64,000 nucleotides of DNA from Kocuria palustris (GCF_016907795.1 NZ_JAFBCR010000001.1:620001-684000), one strand, 5' to 3'. Positions 11,475 to 20,498 are shown, counted from the stretch's first letter. A program made the numbers and translations. The notes: generated by a model not told the origin, from the letters alone.

Positions 11475-13220
11475 CTAGGCCGAGGCATCGCGCAGCAGCT
11501 CGCGGGCGTGCTCCTGGGCCGCCTCGGAGTCCTCGTGGCCCGCCAGCATGCGGGCGAGCTCGATGACGCGCTCGTCCTGCGAGAGCACGCTCACATCCGA
11601 GACGGTCGAGTCCGAGCTCTTGGTCACGAGCACGTGCTCGTCGGCGAAGGCCGCGACCTGCGGCAGGTGCGTCACCACGAGCACCTGCACGTTCCGGGCC
11701 AGCATCTTCAGGCGCCGGCCGATCTCCAGGGCGGCCTTGCCGCCCACGCCGGAGTCGACCTCGTCGAACACGAACGTGGGCACGGGGTCGACGGCGGCCA
11801 GCACGACCTCCAGCGCCAGCATCAGGCGCGAGAGCTCACCGCCGGAGGCGCCCTTGCCCAGAGGCCGCGGCGAGGCATCGGCGTGAGCTCGCAGCAGGAA
11901 CTCGACGGTGTCGCGGCCCCAGCGGTCGAAGCGCTGCGACGGCTCCACGGAGACGATCAGCGCGGCATTGGGCATGGCCAGCGCCTTGAGCTCGGTGCCG
12001 ACCTCCTGCGCGAGCTGCTCGGCGGCACGGCGACGGCGCTGCGTGAGCTCGCCCGCCTGCGCTTCGAGGGCCTCCAGCAGCTGATCGCGCTGCGCGCTGA
12101 GCTGCTCCTCGCGGTGGGGATCATCGCCGAGGGACTCCAGCCGGGTGCGAGCGGTCTCGGCGAAGGCGAGGACCTCGTCGATGTCCGCGCCGTAGGTCTT
12201 GGTCAGCCCGCGCAGGGCCGCGCGCCTGGCCTCGACCTCGGCCAGCCGCGCGGGGCCGTCCTCGTCCAGGCCGGTCGCGTAGGCGGAGAGGTCCGCGGCG
12301 ACGTCGTTGGTCAGCACGGACAGCTCGCGCACGCGCTGTGCCAGCTGCTCGAGCTCGGGATCGGAGTCGGCCTCCTGGTCGAGGGCGGACAGCGCCCGGT
12401 CCACGAGCAGGATCGACGACGCCGCGTCCGGATCCTCCTCGCTTCCCGACAGCGCTGCGTGCGCGGTCATGGAGGCGGCGCGCAGCGACTCGAGGCTCGT
12501 GAGCTTCTGCGATTCGGCGTTCAGCGCCTCGTCCTCGCCGCTCACCGGCTCCACGGCGTCGATCTCCTCGAGCGCGGCCCGCAGCGACTGCGCCTCGAGC
12601 GCCCGCTCGCGCCCCTTCTCCCGGATCTCGGAGAGCTCGGCCTCGACGGCCTCGAACGACGACAGCGCCGCACGGTACTCGCCCAGCAGCTCCTCGAAGC
12701 CCCGGCTCTCGGCGGCCTTCTTCCGACCGCGTGCCGGGCCGGTGTCGTGCACGGCGGCGAACGTGTCCAGCGCATGGCGCTGCGCGGCCGCCGAGGTCAG
12801 CCGCAGCTGATCCGACTGCCCGTGCACGGCCACCAGGGTCTCGCCGAGCTCGCCGAGCCGAGCCACCGGGGCGCTGCGTCCGCCCACGTGCGCCCGCGAG
12901 CGCCCCGTGGCGGCCACGGTGCGGCTGAGCTGCAGGGAGGCGCGGTCCTGCTCGTGGTCGACGTCTCCCCCGGCGTCCTCCACCAGGGCCACCGCGGCGT
13001 GATCGGACGGGACGTTCACGACGGCCTCCGCCACGGCCTTCTCTGCGCCCACGCGCACAGCGCCGGCGTCGGCGCGGCGCCCCAGCAGCATGCCCAGGGC
13101 GGTCACGACCATGGTCTTGCCCGCGCCGGTCTCGCCGGAGAGGATCGTCAGCCCCGGCCCCAAGGGCAGCACGGCATCGGTGATCACCCCGAGATCGCGG
13201 ATGTGGATCTCCTCGATCAT
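11475..13220 (-). CDS. recN: DNA repair protein RecN
   Basis: A 581-residue SMC-like ATPase for double-strand-break repair. Walker A (GETGAGKTMVV) is at residues 30-40, a long coiled-coil occupies the middle (about 150-400), and the ABC signature GASGGELSRLMLALE and Walker B PTFVFDEVDSGVGG lie in the C-terminal half. The ATG ending at 13220 gives MIEEIHIRDLGVI, the normal RecN start, and overlaps the nadK stop (ATGA). The longer open frame upstream lies inside nadK and is discarded. Confidence 0.96.
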   Translation of the reverse strand: MIEEIHIRDLGVITDAVLPLGPGLTILSGETGAGKTMVVTALGMLLGRRADAGAVRVGAEKAVAEAVVNVPSDHAAVALVEDAGGDVDHEQDRASLQLSRTVAATGRSRAHVGGRSAPVARLGELGETLVAVHGQSDQLRLTSAAAQRHALDTFAAVHDTGPARGRKKAAESRGFEELLGEYRAALSSFEAVEAELSEIREKGRERALEAQSLRAALEEIDAVEPVSGEDEALNAESQKLTSLESLRAASMTAHAALSGSEEDPDAASSILLVDRALSALDQEADSDPELEQLAQRVRELSVLTNDVAADLSAYATGLDEDGPARLAEVEARRAALRGLTKTYGADIDEVLAFAETARTRLESLGDDPHREEQLSAQRDQLLEALEAQAGELTQRRRRAAEQLAQEVGTELKALAMPNAALIVSVEPSQRFDRWGRDTVEFLLRAHADASPRPLGKGASGGELSRLMLALEVVLAAVDPVPTFVFDEVDSGVGGKAALEIGRRLKMLARNVQVLVVTHLPQVAAFADEHVLVTKSSDSTVSDVSVLSQDERVIELARMLAGHEDSEAAQEHARELLRDASA

Positions 13221-14302
13221 GAGCCCTCCTCCGGACGATCGGCCTGCGGGATCTCCTGGCCCACGGACAGGTGCTGAGGCGTGCCCGGCTCCTGGTAACG
13301 GATCGTGGTGCGGTAGTCCGGCTGCACGATGGGCAGGGTGGAGGTGGCGTCCGAGATCTCGTCCCGCTCCACGGGGCCGCGCCAACCTGCGGTCGGCAGG
13401 CCGAACTTCTTGACCAGGCGCTCCGAGAACGGCGTGCGATGCATGCGCGCCAGTGTCACGGGCCGCTCGGCGCGGGTGACCTCGATGCGCGATCCCGGAG
13501 GCAGCTCGACCGTGCGGCGGCCGTCGCACCACAGCACGCCGCGGGCATCGGTGCGGGTGAGCACCTCCAAGGCGACCATGGACGACGGCGAGACGACCAG
13601 CGGTCGCGAGAACAGCGCGTGGGGAGACAGCGGGACCATCAGCAGCGCCTCGACCTCCGGCCACACGACCGGTCCCCCGGCGGAGAACGCGTAGGCGGTC
13701 GAACCGGTGGGTGTGGCCATGATGACGCCGTCGCAGCCGAAGGACGACAGGGGCCTGCGGTCCACCTCGGTGACGACCTCGAGCATCTTCTCGCGGTCGC
13801 CCTTCTCCACCGAGGCCTCGTTCAGCGCCCAGGTGTGCAGCACGGGGCGTCCCGCGTGCCAGACCCGCACGTCCAGGGCCATGCGGTCCTCGACGGTGTA
13901 GCGGCCGTCGACGACGGCCTGGACCGTCTCCGCCAGGCCGGAGCGCTCGGATTCGGCCAGGAACCCCACATGGCCCAGATTCACACCCAGCAGCGGGACC
14001 TCGACGTCGCGGACGACCTCCGCGGCGCGCAGGATGGAGCCGTCGCCGCCGAGCACGACCACCAGCTCGATGTCCGACAGCGCGCAGTTGTCCGGCACCA
14101 CTCCCACCGGGGGCAGCTCGTCCACCTCCGGGGCGCGCAGCATGGCGTCGCGGTCCTCGGCGGTCAGGACGCCCTCCACGCCGGAGTCGGCCAGCTGGCG
14201 CAGGGTCTGCTGGGCTGCGACCCGGGCCTCCGGACGTCCCATGTGGGCGAGCACCAGGATGCGTCGTGAGGCGGGCGCGCGCATGCCGGAGTCGTCGATC
14301 AT
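13217..14302 (-). CDS. nadK: NAD kinase
   Basis: A 361-residue cytosolic kinase that makes NADP from NAD. The diagnostic GGDG motif is in VVVLGGDGSILRAAE, followed by LLGVNLGHVGFLAE and the nucleotide-binding PTGSTAYAFSAGGPVV segment. I chose the ATG at 14302 (MIDDSGMRAPASRRILVLAH); an in-frame codon 11 residues earlier or the Met at residue 7 is possible. The C terminus runs about 50 residues beyond the conserved fold. Overlapping start and stop with recN indicate coupled translation. Confidence 0.93.
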   Translation of the reverse strand: MIDDSGMRAPASRRILVLAHMGRPEARVAAQQTLRQLADSGVEGVLTAEDRDAMLRAPEVDELPPVGVVPDNCALSDIELVVVLGGDGSILRAAEVVRDVEVPLLGVNLGHVGFLAESERSGLAETVQAVVDGRYTVEDRMALDVRVWHAGRPVLHTWALNEASVEKGDREKMLEVVTEVDRRPLSSFGCDGVIMATPTGSTAYAFSAGGPVVWPEVEALLMVPLSPHALFSRPLVVSPSSMVALEVLTRTDARGVLWCDGRRTVELPPGSRIEVTRAERPVTLARMHRTPFSERLVKKFGLPTAGWRGPVERDEISDATSTLPIVQPDYRTTIRYQEPGTPQHLSVGQEIPQADRPEEGS

Positions 14303-14362
14303 GCGCTCCACCCTACGTCCTCCGACCGACGGCACACGGAGGGCCCGGTTCTGCCCTCGGGT

Positions 14363-15133
14363 TCAGGACGACGCCGGCACCGGACGCTGCAGGTGCAGGA
14401 AGAACTCATGGTTGCCGTCCTGGCCCGGCAGCGGCGAGCGCATCCGCCCGAGCTCGATCAGGCCCGCAGCGACGCCTGCGGCCGCCACCTTCTCGACCGC
14501 CTCGAGGCGCTGCTGCTCTGAGGCGACCACTCCGTCGCGGCCCAGTCGATCCGCTCCGACCTCGAACTGCGGCTTGACCATGAGCAGCAGGTGCCCGCCG
14601 GGCAGGGTGGCCGCCGCCAGCGGTGCGATCACCAGGGTCAGGGAGATGAAGGAGACATCGCAGACGGTCAGCTCGGCAGGGCCGCCGATGTCCTCGGGGG
14701 CCATGTAGCGCAGGTTCAGGCCCTCGTGCACGCGCACCCGCGGATCCGCGCGCAGCTGCGGCACGAGCTGGTCGTGGCCCACGTCCACGGCCACGACCTC
14801 CCGTGCCCCGCCCCGCAGCAGCACGTCGGTGAATCCCCCGGTGGAGGCTCCGGCGTCCAGGCAGCGCAGCCCCTCCACGACGACGTCCGGGAACGCCTCG
14901 AGCGCCCCTGCCAGCTTGTGCCCGGCGCGGCTGACGTACTCGGGGCCCTCGGCCTCCTCGAGCTCCACCCCGGAGGTCGCGGCCACCAGCTGCGAGGCCT
15001 TCCTCGTGCGCTGCCCGTCCACGCTCACGCGGCCCTCGGCGATCCATCGGGCGGCCAGGGTGCGCGAGCGCGCCAGGCCCCGGGTCACCAGGGCGCGGTC
15101 CAGCCGCTCGGCGCTCGGTCCTTCAGAGCTCAC
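14363..15133 (-). CDS. tlyA: TlyA-family 16S/23S rRNA 2'-O-methyltransferase
   Basis: A 256-residue protein with an N-terminal S4 RNA-binding domain (RLDRALVTRGLARSRTLA, about 10-70) and a C-terminal FtsJ-like Rossmann methyltransferase (motif I LDAGASTGGFTDVLL). Mycobacterial TlyA methylates 16S C1409 and 23S C1920 and thereby gives capreomycin sensitivity; the same activity is inferred here. The GTG at 15133 overlaps the stop of the small upstream gene (GTGA). A longer open frame upstream belongs to other genes. Confidence 0.92.
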   Translation of the reverse strand: MSSEGPSAERLDRALVTRGLARSRTLAARWIAEGRVSVDGQRTRKASQLVAATSGVELEEAEGPEYVSRAGHKLAGALEAFPDVVVEGLRCLDAGASTGGFTDVLLRGGAREVVAVDVGHDQLVPQLRADPRVRVHEGLNLRYMAPEDIGGPAELTVCDVSFISLTLVIAPLAAATLPGGHLLLMVKPQFEVGADRLGRDGVVASEQQRLEAVEKVAAAGVAAGLIELGRMRSPLPGQDGNHEFFLHLQRPVPASS

Positions 15134-15312
15134 GACGTCCCGCCGGCACCGGCGATGCGCGACTGCGCGGACTCGAGCTCGCGGGTCAGCCGCTCGTGGG
15201 CGTCCTGATAGGCGGCGGCGTGCTCGCCCACGGGGCGCTGGTCCAGGTCTTCGAGGTCCTGCAGGACGCGCTGGACCCCGGGGCTCTGCGAGGGCTCGAA
15301 CGACTGGGTCAT
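15130..15312 (-). CDS. small conserved protein between HAD hydrolase and tlyA
   Basis: A 60-residue, charged, probably helical protein (core VLQDLEDLDQRPVGEHAAAYQDAHERLTRELES). It has no membrane segment. The ATG at 15312 overlaps the HAD gene stop and its own stop overlaps the tlyA GTG, so it is sandwiched and translationally coupled. A similarly short gene occupies this slot in other actinobacteria (the position of Rv1693 in M. tuberculosis). Function unknown. Confidence 0.75.
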   Translation of the reverse strand: MTQSFEPSQSPGVQRVLQDLEDLDQRPVGEHAAAYQDAHERLTRELESAQSRIAGAGGTS

Positions 15313-16310
15313 GCCGCCGTCCACTCGATCTCGGGGATCGAGGCCGTCTCGACCTGCGGATGCCGGGCCCACCAGGCGGCGCAGGCGGCGCGCCAGGCGT
15401 CGAGGTCGTCCTCATCACCGGAGATCCGCAGGCCGTCGTCGTGCGCGGTGGCCTGCGCGGCACCGCAGCGCGCGATGCTGGCGCCGTCCGATTCCTCCAC
15501 GGCGATCTCCGCCTCCGGGGCGAAGAGCCCCGTGAGATCGGCGATGAGGTGATCGGGGCGCTCGTCGGTGATCGCACCGAGGGCGGTGCGCACCGTGTCC
15601 ACGCCGGTGAGCACCAGGGCGGTCGCGAAGCCGGCGCGATTGCCGCCCAGGATGTCGGTGTCCAGCCGGTCGCCGACCACCAGCGGGCGCTGAGCCCCCA
15701 GGCGCTGGGCGCCGGTGCGGAAGATCGGGGCCTCGGGCTTGCCCGCGACCTCCGGGGTGCGCCCGGTCGCCCTGGCCACCGCGTCCACCAGCGTCCCGTT
15801 GCCCGGGGCGATGCCCCGCTCGCGCGGGATCGAACCGTCGGTGTTCGTGGCGACCCAGAGCACCGAGGCATCGGCCAGGGTGTAGGCCGCCTCGGCCAGA
15901 TCGCTCCAGCCGATCTCCGGGTCGAATCCCTGGACGACCGCCACGGGGTCGTCGTGCTGGGAGCTCACCGGGGTCAGGCCGGCCTCGGCGATGTAGTCCG
16001 ACAGCGCCTGGGCCCCCGTGATCAGCACCCGCGATCCGGCCGGAAGGCGGTCGCTGAGCAGTTGGGCGGCGGCCTGCGCGGAGCTGACCACGTCCTCGCC
16101 GCGGGTCGCCACACCGAGCTCGCTGAGGTGCTCGGCGACCGTCTCGACGGCGCGCGAGGCGTTGTTCGTCACGAACATCACCGGCACGCCCTCGGACTTG
16201 GCCCGCTCGAGCGATTCCGGAGCCTCCGAGATCGCCCCGGGACCGGCGTAGACCACGCCGTCCAGGTCGGCCAGGATCGCGTCGCAACCGTCGATCAGTC
16301 GCCGAGTCAT
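15309..16310 (-). CDS. HAD-superfamily (NagD-like, class IIA) phosphatase
   Basis: A 333-residue hydrolase. HAD motif I is DLDGVVYAG at residues 15-23 (both catalytic aspartates), motif II is VTNNASR, and motif III/IV is VVGDRLDTDILGGNRAGF. It resembles 4-nitrophenylphosphatase and NagD-like sugar-phosphate phosphatases; the physiological substrate is unknown. The C-terminal 80 residues (ending PQVETASIPEIEWTAA) extend beyond the usual fold. The start is the ATG at 16310, preceded by AGGAGG inside the TPR gene's 3' end. Confidence 0.88.
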   Translation of the reverse strand: MTRRLIDGCDAILADLDGVVYAGPGAISEAPESLERAKSEGVPVMFVTNNASRAVETVAEHLSELGVATRGEDVVSSAQAAAQLLSDRLPAGSRVLITGAQALSDYIAEAGLTPVSSQHDDPVAVVQGFDPEIGWSDLAEAAYTLADASVLWVATNTDGSIPRERGIAPGNGTLVDAVARATGRTPEVAGKPEAPIFRTGAQRLGAQRPLVVGDRLDTDILGGNRAGFATALVLTGVDTVRTALGAITDERPDHLIADLTGLFAPEAEIAVEESDGASIARCGAAQATAHDDGLRISGDEDDLDAWRAACAAWWARHPQVETASIPEIEWTAA

Positions 16311-16311
16311 C

Positions 16312-18291
16312 TCAGGAGTCCTCCTGCTCCGTCTCGCCCTCGCTCGCAGCACCGTCCGCGAGGGATTCGTCATCAGCGGCGGCGTCGCGGACGATGCCGC
16401 TTGGGCCCGACGACGGCGCCGGATCCTCATCGTCGTCGAAGCCGTCGGCGGAGGCCGACTCCCCGCCCATCGAGGCGAGGTCCTCGTCGTCGAGACCCGG
16501 CTGATGCTGCGCAGCGGGCTCCTCGGAGCCCTGCGCCGCGTCGTCCGCCTCGGCCTCGGCCTCGGCGTCGGACTGCCCGGTGACGTCGGAGACCCGGTCG
16601 ATGTCGCGCTGGGCACCCTCGGCGGAGTCGAGCTCCACTCCGATCTCGTCCTCGCCCAGGTCCACGATCTCCGGGTCCTCGAACGGGCCGGTGCCCAGAG
16701 CGGCCTCTGCCACGAGGGCCTGCCGGTCCCAGGCGGTCGCCTCCTTCTCCCGCCCGACGCCGCGCAGAGCCTCGCCGTAGGCGCGGAACAGGCGCGGGCT
16801 GTAGGAGAAGCCGCGGTTGCGGTCCAGCTGCGGGATCTCCATGGCCTTCAGGGCGCCGTCGGCGTCGCCCTCGTCCCGGCGCAACCCTGCCACGATGATC
16901 GCCAGCTCCACGCGGGCATCGGCCGGAAGCTCGGTCACGCCCTCCGAGGTCGCCAGCTCCAGGGCCTTCTCCGGACGGCCCAGGGCCCGCTCGCAGTCGA
17001 CCATCAGGGGCAGGTGGATGTCGTCGCCGGTCATGCGGCGGTACGTGCGCAGCTCCTTGAGGGCCTCGTGGTACTCGCCGTTCTCGTAGGCGGCCACGCC
17101 TGCGGCCTCGCGCACCGCGGCCACGCGACCGGCGCGGCTGACGGCGTAGCGGGCGTGCTCCAGCGCGAAGGCGGGGTCGTCCTCGATGTAGCGGGCGACC
17201 ATCACCAGGTGCTGCGAGACGGCCTCGGCATTGTCGGCCTCGAGCGCGCGCACCTGGAACTGGGCGTCGCGGTCCAGCTCCTGGCCGGTGATGTCGGCAT
17301 CGACCTCCGGACGCGGTGCGCGCACGGGACGGCCGCGCTCCTCGAAGGAGCTCGACGTCCGCCGCTGGCCGCCGCGGTCGTCGCGGCGTCCGTCCCGACG
17401 CTCCCCGCGGAAGCCGCCCTGCCGATCATCCCTGGGCCCGCCGCGCGAGTCGTCGCCGCGGAAGCCCCGACGCTGCCCATCGCGGAATTCCCCTCCTCTG
17501 GAGCCCCCGCGGGAGTCGGAGCCGCGGGAGCCGCCGCGGCGGTCATCACGGGCGCCGTCCCGACCGCCGTCGGGGCGAGTGCCCGGGCCTCGACGGTCGT
17601 CCCTGCGCTCGTCGCGACGCCCCTCGCCGCCGCGACGTGCCTCGCTGCTGTGACGCGGCTCGTCGCGCCATGCCGAGCGGGACTGTCCTCCGCGACGGTC
17701 ATCGCCCCAGCTGCTGCGCCGCTCGCCGGAGCGCGCGCCGCCGCGGGAATCGTCGCGCCCGCCGGGGCGATCGCCGTCCCGACGCGGGCCGCGGTCATCC
17801 CTGCGCTCGTCACGGCGCTCATCACGGCGCTGCCCGCCGCGGTCCTCCCAGCGACGACCGGAGCCGCCGCCCTGAGAGGCACCCCGGAAGTCGCGACGGG
17901 GTCCGCGGTCGTCCGGACGCCCATCGTCGCCGCGGAAGTCCCCGCGCGGGCCCTCCGAGCGATCGCCCTGAGCCCCACGGCGATCGTCGCCGCGGAAATC
18001 ACGCCGAGGACCGCCCGAGCGCTGTCCCTGGCCGCCGCGTGCGTCGCGCCCGCTGCGGGAATCGTCGCCGCGGAAGCCGCGTCGCTCACCATCGCGGGAT
18101 CCGCCGCGCGCGTCGTCGCGGAAGCCGCGGCCCGAACCCTGGCGATCGTCACGCCGGGCGCCGCTGCGCCCCTGCCCCGACGATCGGTATCCGGAGCCGC
18201 CGCGATCGTCGCGACCCCGCCCCGGAGTCCGACGATCGCCGCCCCGGTCCTCGCCGCGATCGTTGTTGTCCTGCGACCAGGCCTCGGCCAT
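16312..18291 (-). CDS. TPR-like protein with a long Arg/Gly/Asp-rich disordered N terminus
   Basis: A 659-residue protein in three parts. Residues 1-325 are low-complexity and built from short repeats such as FRGDD, RRDFRGDD and DERRDD (RGG-like, positively charged, probably disordered). Residues 330-555 are helical with TPR-like pairs (ALEHARYAVSRAGR, EALKELRTYRRM, PEKALELATSEG). Residues 555-659 form an acidic tail ending TEQEDS. The ATG at 18291 is chosen for its GGAGG; an in-frame ATG at 18372 would add 27 residues but has no ribosome-binding site. This is the first gene of the long operon, in the position of TPR protein Rv1691. RNA or ribosome association is an inference from the RGG-like composition. 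Confidence 0.82.
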   Translation of the reverse strand: MAEAWSQDNNDRGEDRGGDRRTPGRGRDDRGGSGYRSSGQGRSGARRDDRQGSGRGFRDDARGGSRDGERRGFRGDDSRSGRDARGGQGQRSGGPRRDFRGDDRRGAQGDRSEGPRGDFRGDDGRPDDRGPRRDFRGASQGGGSGRRWEDRGGQRRDERRDERRDDRGPRRDGDRPGGRDDSRGGARSGERRSSWGDDRRGGQSRSAWRDEPRHSSEARRGGEGRRDERRDDRRGPGTRPDGGRDGARDDRRGGSRGSDSRGGSRGGEFRDGQRRGFRGDDSRGGPRDDRQGGFRGERRDGRRDDRGGQRRTSSSFEERGRPVRAPRPEVDADITGQELDRDAQFQVRALEADNAEAVSQHLVMVARYIEDDPAFALEHARYAVSRAGRVAAVREAAGVAAYENGEYHEALKELRTYRRMTGDDIHLPLMVDCERALGRPEKALELATSEGVTELPADARVELAIIVAGLRRDEGDADGALKAMEIPQLDRNRGFSYSPRLFRAYGEALRGVGREKEATAWDRQALVAEAALGTGPFEDPEIVDLGEDEIGVELDSAEGAQRDIDRVSDVTGQSDAEAEAEADDAAQGSEEPAAQHQPGLDDEDLASMGGESASADGFDDDEDPAPSSGPSGIVRDAAADDESLADGAASEGETEQEDS

Positions 18292-18517
18292 CTCAGTCCT
18301 CCGGTGCGCGTCGCGCAGATATGTGTTCAACAATTCCGTGATCTGCAGCTCATCCGAGCGCAGCCGTGCCATAGTGAGGCCGCAGCGGATGCGACCTCTG
18401 AGCCATGGACGGCACAGTCTACTCGTCCGCCGATCGCAGAACCGGTCGCAGCACCTGAGCGAGCGCACCACAGCTGGTCTCAGGGCCGCCTCCCCACACC
18501 CTGAAGAAAGACCCTCC

Positions 18518-19741
18518 ATGCTCAATCGAATGCTGTCCTCACTGCTGACGAGAATCGTCGTCGCCATTGTGCTCGGCGCCCTGTGCGGCCTGTTCTTCCC
18601 GGAACCGATCGCTCGCGTCTTCGTCACGTTCAACGGCCTCTTCAGCGGCTTCCTCGGCTTCCTGATCCCCGTGCTGATCCTGGCCCTCGTCGCTCCGGCG
18701 ATCGCGGATCTCGGGCGCGGCGCCGGCAAGTGGCTGCTGATCACGGCCGCCGTGGCCTACGGCTCCACCATCTGTGCCGGCCTCATGGCCTTCGGCACCT
18801 CGATGGCGCTGTTCCCGTCGCTGCTGGCCGATGAGACCCACGACGGCGGCGCACTGAGCGATCCCTCGGAGGAGTCGCTGTCGTCGTTCTTCAGCATCGA
18901 GATGCCCCCGCCCTTCGAGATCATGACCGCGCTTCTGCTCGCCTTCTGCGTGGGCGTGGGCATCACGATGGTTCGCGGGACCACGCTGAAGAGCGGTCTG
19001 GAGGAGCTGCGCGACATCATCATGCTCGTGGTCACCCGCATCGTGATCCCGCTGCTGCCGGTCTACGTGTTCGGTTCGTTCCTGTCGCTGACCATGAACG
19101 GGCAGATCGGGACGGTCATCTCCACGTTCTTCAAGGTGGTCATCACCGCGTTCGTGCTCACGATCATCCTGCTGCTCCTGCAGTACGTGATCGCCGGGGC
19201 CATCGCCAAGAAGAACCCCATCCGCCTGCTCAAGAACATGCTGCCGGCCTACTTCACGGCCCTGGGCACGTCCTCCTCCGCGGCTACCATCCCGGTGACC
19301 CTGCAGGCCACCCGGAACAACGGGGTGAGCGAGGAGGTCGCCGGCTTCACGATCCCCCTGTGCGCCACGATCCACCTGGCCGGCTCGACCGTGAAGATCG
19401 TGCTGTTCTCCACCGCCGTCATGATGGTCACGGGCATCGAGATCGATCCGGTGCAGTACTTCGGCTTCATCCTGATGCTCGGCATCACCATGGTCGCCGC
19501 ACCGGGCGTTCCCGGCGGTGCCATCATGGCCGCCGTGGGCATCCTGCAGTCCATGCGCGGCTTCGACGAGACTGCGATCTCCATCATGATCGCCACCTAC
19601 GTGGCCATCGACTCGATCGGCACGGCCACCAACGTGACCGGTGACGGTGCGATCGCCGTGGCCATCGACCGCTTCTACAGGAAGTCGGAGGACATCGACG
19701 ACGACGCTGTCGCTGAGGATCCGCAGCCCTCTGCTGTGTGA
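18518..19741 (+). CDS. dicarboxylate/amino acid:cation symporter (SDF family)
   Basis: A 407-residue membrane transporter of the GltP/DctA/SstT type. The hallmark serine-rich re-entrant loop is seen as GTSSSAATIPVTLQ near residue 250, followed by the LCATIHLAGSTVK segment and the DSIGTATNVTGDGAIA segment of the substrate site. About eight membrane helices are evident. It probably takes up C4-dicarboxylates or acidic or neutral amino acids with Na+ or H+; the substrate cannot be fixed from sequence. It diverges from the TPR operon and is followed by its own hairpin. Confidence 0.88.
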   Translation: MLNRMLSSLLTRIVVAIVLGALCGLFFPEPIARVFVTFNGLFSGFLGFLIPVLILALVAPAIADLGRGAGKWLLITAAVAYGSTICAGLMAFGTSMALFPSLLADETHDGGALSDPSEESLSSFFSIEMPPPFEIMTALLLAFCVGVGITMVRGTTLKSGLEELRDIIMLVVTRIVIPLLPVYVFGSFLSLTMNGQIGTVISTFFKVVITAFVLTIILLLLQYVIAGAIAKKNPIRLLKNMLPAYFTALGTSSSAATIPVTLQATRNNGVSEEVAGFTIPLCATIHLAGSTVKIVLFSTAVMMVTGIEIDPVQYFGFILMLGITMVAAPGVPGGAIMAAVGILQSMRGFDETAISIMIATYVAIDSIGTATNVTGDGAIAVAIDRFYRKSEDIDDDAVAEDPQPSAV

Positions 19742-19773
19742 TCTGCTCCCCGCGCCCTGAGCGCGGACGACGC

Positions 19774-19811
19774 GAAGGCCCCGAGCTCTCTGGAGGAGGC
19801 TCGGGGTCTTC
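19774..19811 (+). terminator. terminator hairpin after the SDF transporter
   Basis: GAAGGCCCCGAGC (19774-19786) pairs with GCTCGGGGTCTTC (19799-19811), with one G-T pair and a 12-base loop. It lies 32 bases after the stop codon. Confidence 0.75.
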
Positions 19812-19932
19812 GTCATTCGTCTCACCGCACAGCGAGCACCAGTGCCGCACCGCAGCGGGAAGCGACACCACACCCCCAGAAGCCCACGACCCCGCCATGA
19901 CGACGAGAGCGGCCAAGGCCACTGCCTCTCGC

Positions 19933-19988
19933 CGAGTGGATACCCATTTGCGCTGAGACACCCCTCAGCGCAAGGCAGCGCACACTCG
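19933..19988. repeat. 56-nt palindromic repeat, copy A
   Basis: First of four 56-nt dyads in the gap between the SDF gene and the rRNA operon. It begins CGAGTGGATA and ends CACTCG. The inner stem TTGCGCTGAG (19948-19957) pairs with CTCAGCGCAA (19964-19973). It is the most diverged copy on its right arm. Confidence 0.8.
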
Positions 19989-20023
19989 AATCACGTCTCA
20001 AACCAGCAGGGCCCGCGGAGGGT

Positions 20024-20069
20024 CGGCAGACAGAGCCAGGGCGGCCGAGAGCCGGCAGACAGAGCCAGG
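20024..20069. repeat. short direct repeat between palindromes A and B
   Basis: CGGCAGACAGAGCCAGG occurs twice, at 20024-20040 and 20053-20069, 29 bp apart. No function is evident. Confidence 0.7.
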
Positions 20070-20104
20070 AGAGCTTCTGGAGCGGAAACACCCACTCCCC
20101 TGTT

Positions 20105-20160
20105 CGAGTGGATCGCCAGTTGCATTGAGGACGCCGATACCGCAACTGAGGATCCATTCG
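20105..20160. repeat. 56-nt palindromic repeat, copy B
   Basis: Begins CGAGTGGATCGCCAGTTGC and ends GCAACTGAGGATCCATTCG, an interrupted dyad. Its centre TTGAGGACGCCGA is shared with copy C. It lies 172 bp after copy A. Confidence 0.85.
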
Positions 20161-20275
20161 AGCGTTGGGAGCCAGCCCCGGCTCCACACCCAGGCGCAGC
20201 GGGGTCCAGAGCTGCCCGTGCCGATGCCCCGAACGGCCCTCAGTCTTACTCAGAACCGGCACCGGCCTTTGAGAT

Positions 20276-20331
20276 CGATTGGATGCTCAATTGCGTTGAG
20301 GACGCCGACAACGCAATTGAGCATCCAATCG
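20276..20331. repeat. 56-nt palindromic repeat, copy C (perfect arms)
   Basis: 20276-20298 is the exact reverse complement of 20309-20331 (23 bp), with the 10-base centre AGGACGCCGA. This is the best-preserved copy and starts 171 bp after copy B. The arms begin CGATTGGATG where other copies have CGAGTGGAT. Confidence 0.93.
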
Positions 20332-20442
20332 GCGTGGGGCGGCAGCTCAGCTTGCGGCGTCATCGCGCGCAGGTGCTATCTGCCGCTTCGCTGCTCACGG
20401 CCGCATCCCCCCCCTCACCGAAGCCGGCCCTTGACCGGCATT

Positions 20443-20498
20443 CGAGTGGATCCTCAGTTGCGCTAAAGGCCCTCATAGTGCAATCAGGTATCCACTCA
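20443..20498. repeat. 56-nt palindromic repeat, copy D
   Basis: Begins CGAGTGGATCCTCAGTTGCG and ends GCAATCAGGTATCCACTCA. The two arms pair with several mismatches. It starts 167 bp after copy C and lies just downstream of the rRNA operon terminator. Confidence 0.85.

Noticed and set aside
19933-20498. Possible CRISPR array
   Set aside because: Four units at about 170-bp steps with 115-bp unequal gaps, strongly dyad-symmetric and diverged from each other; CRISPR repeats are near-identical with 30-40-bp spacers, and no cas gene is present.
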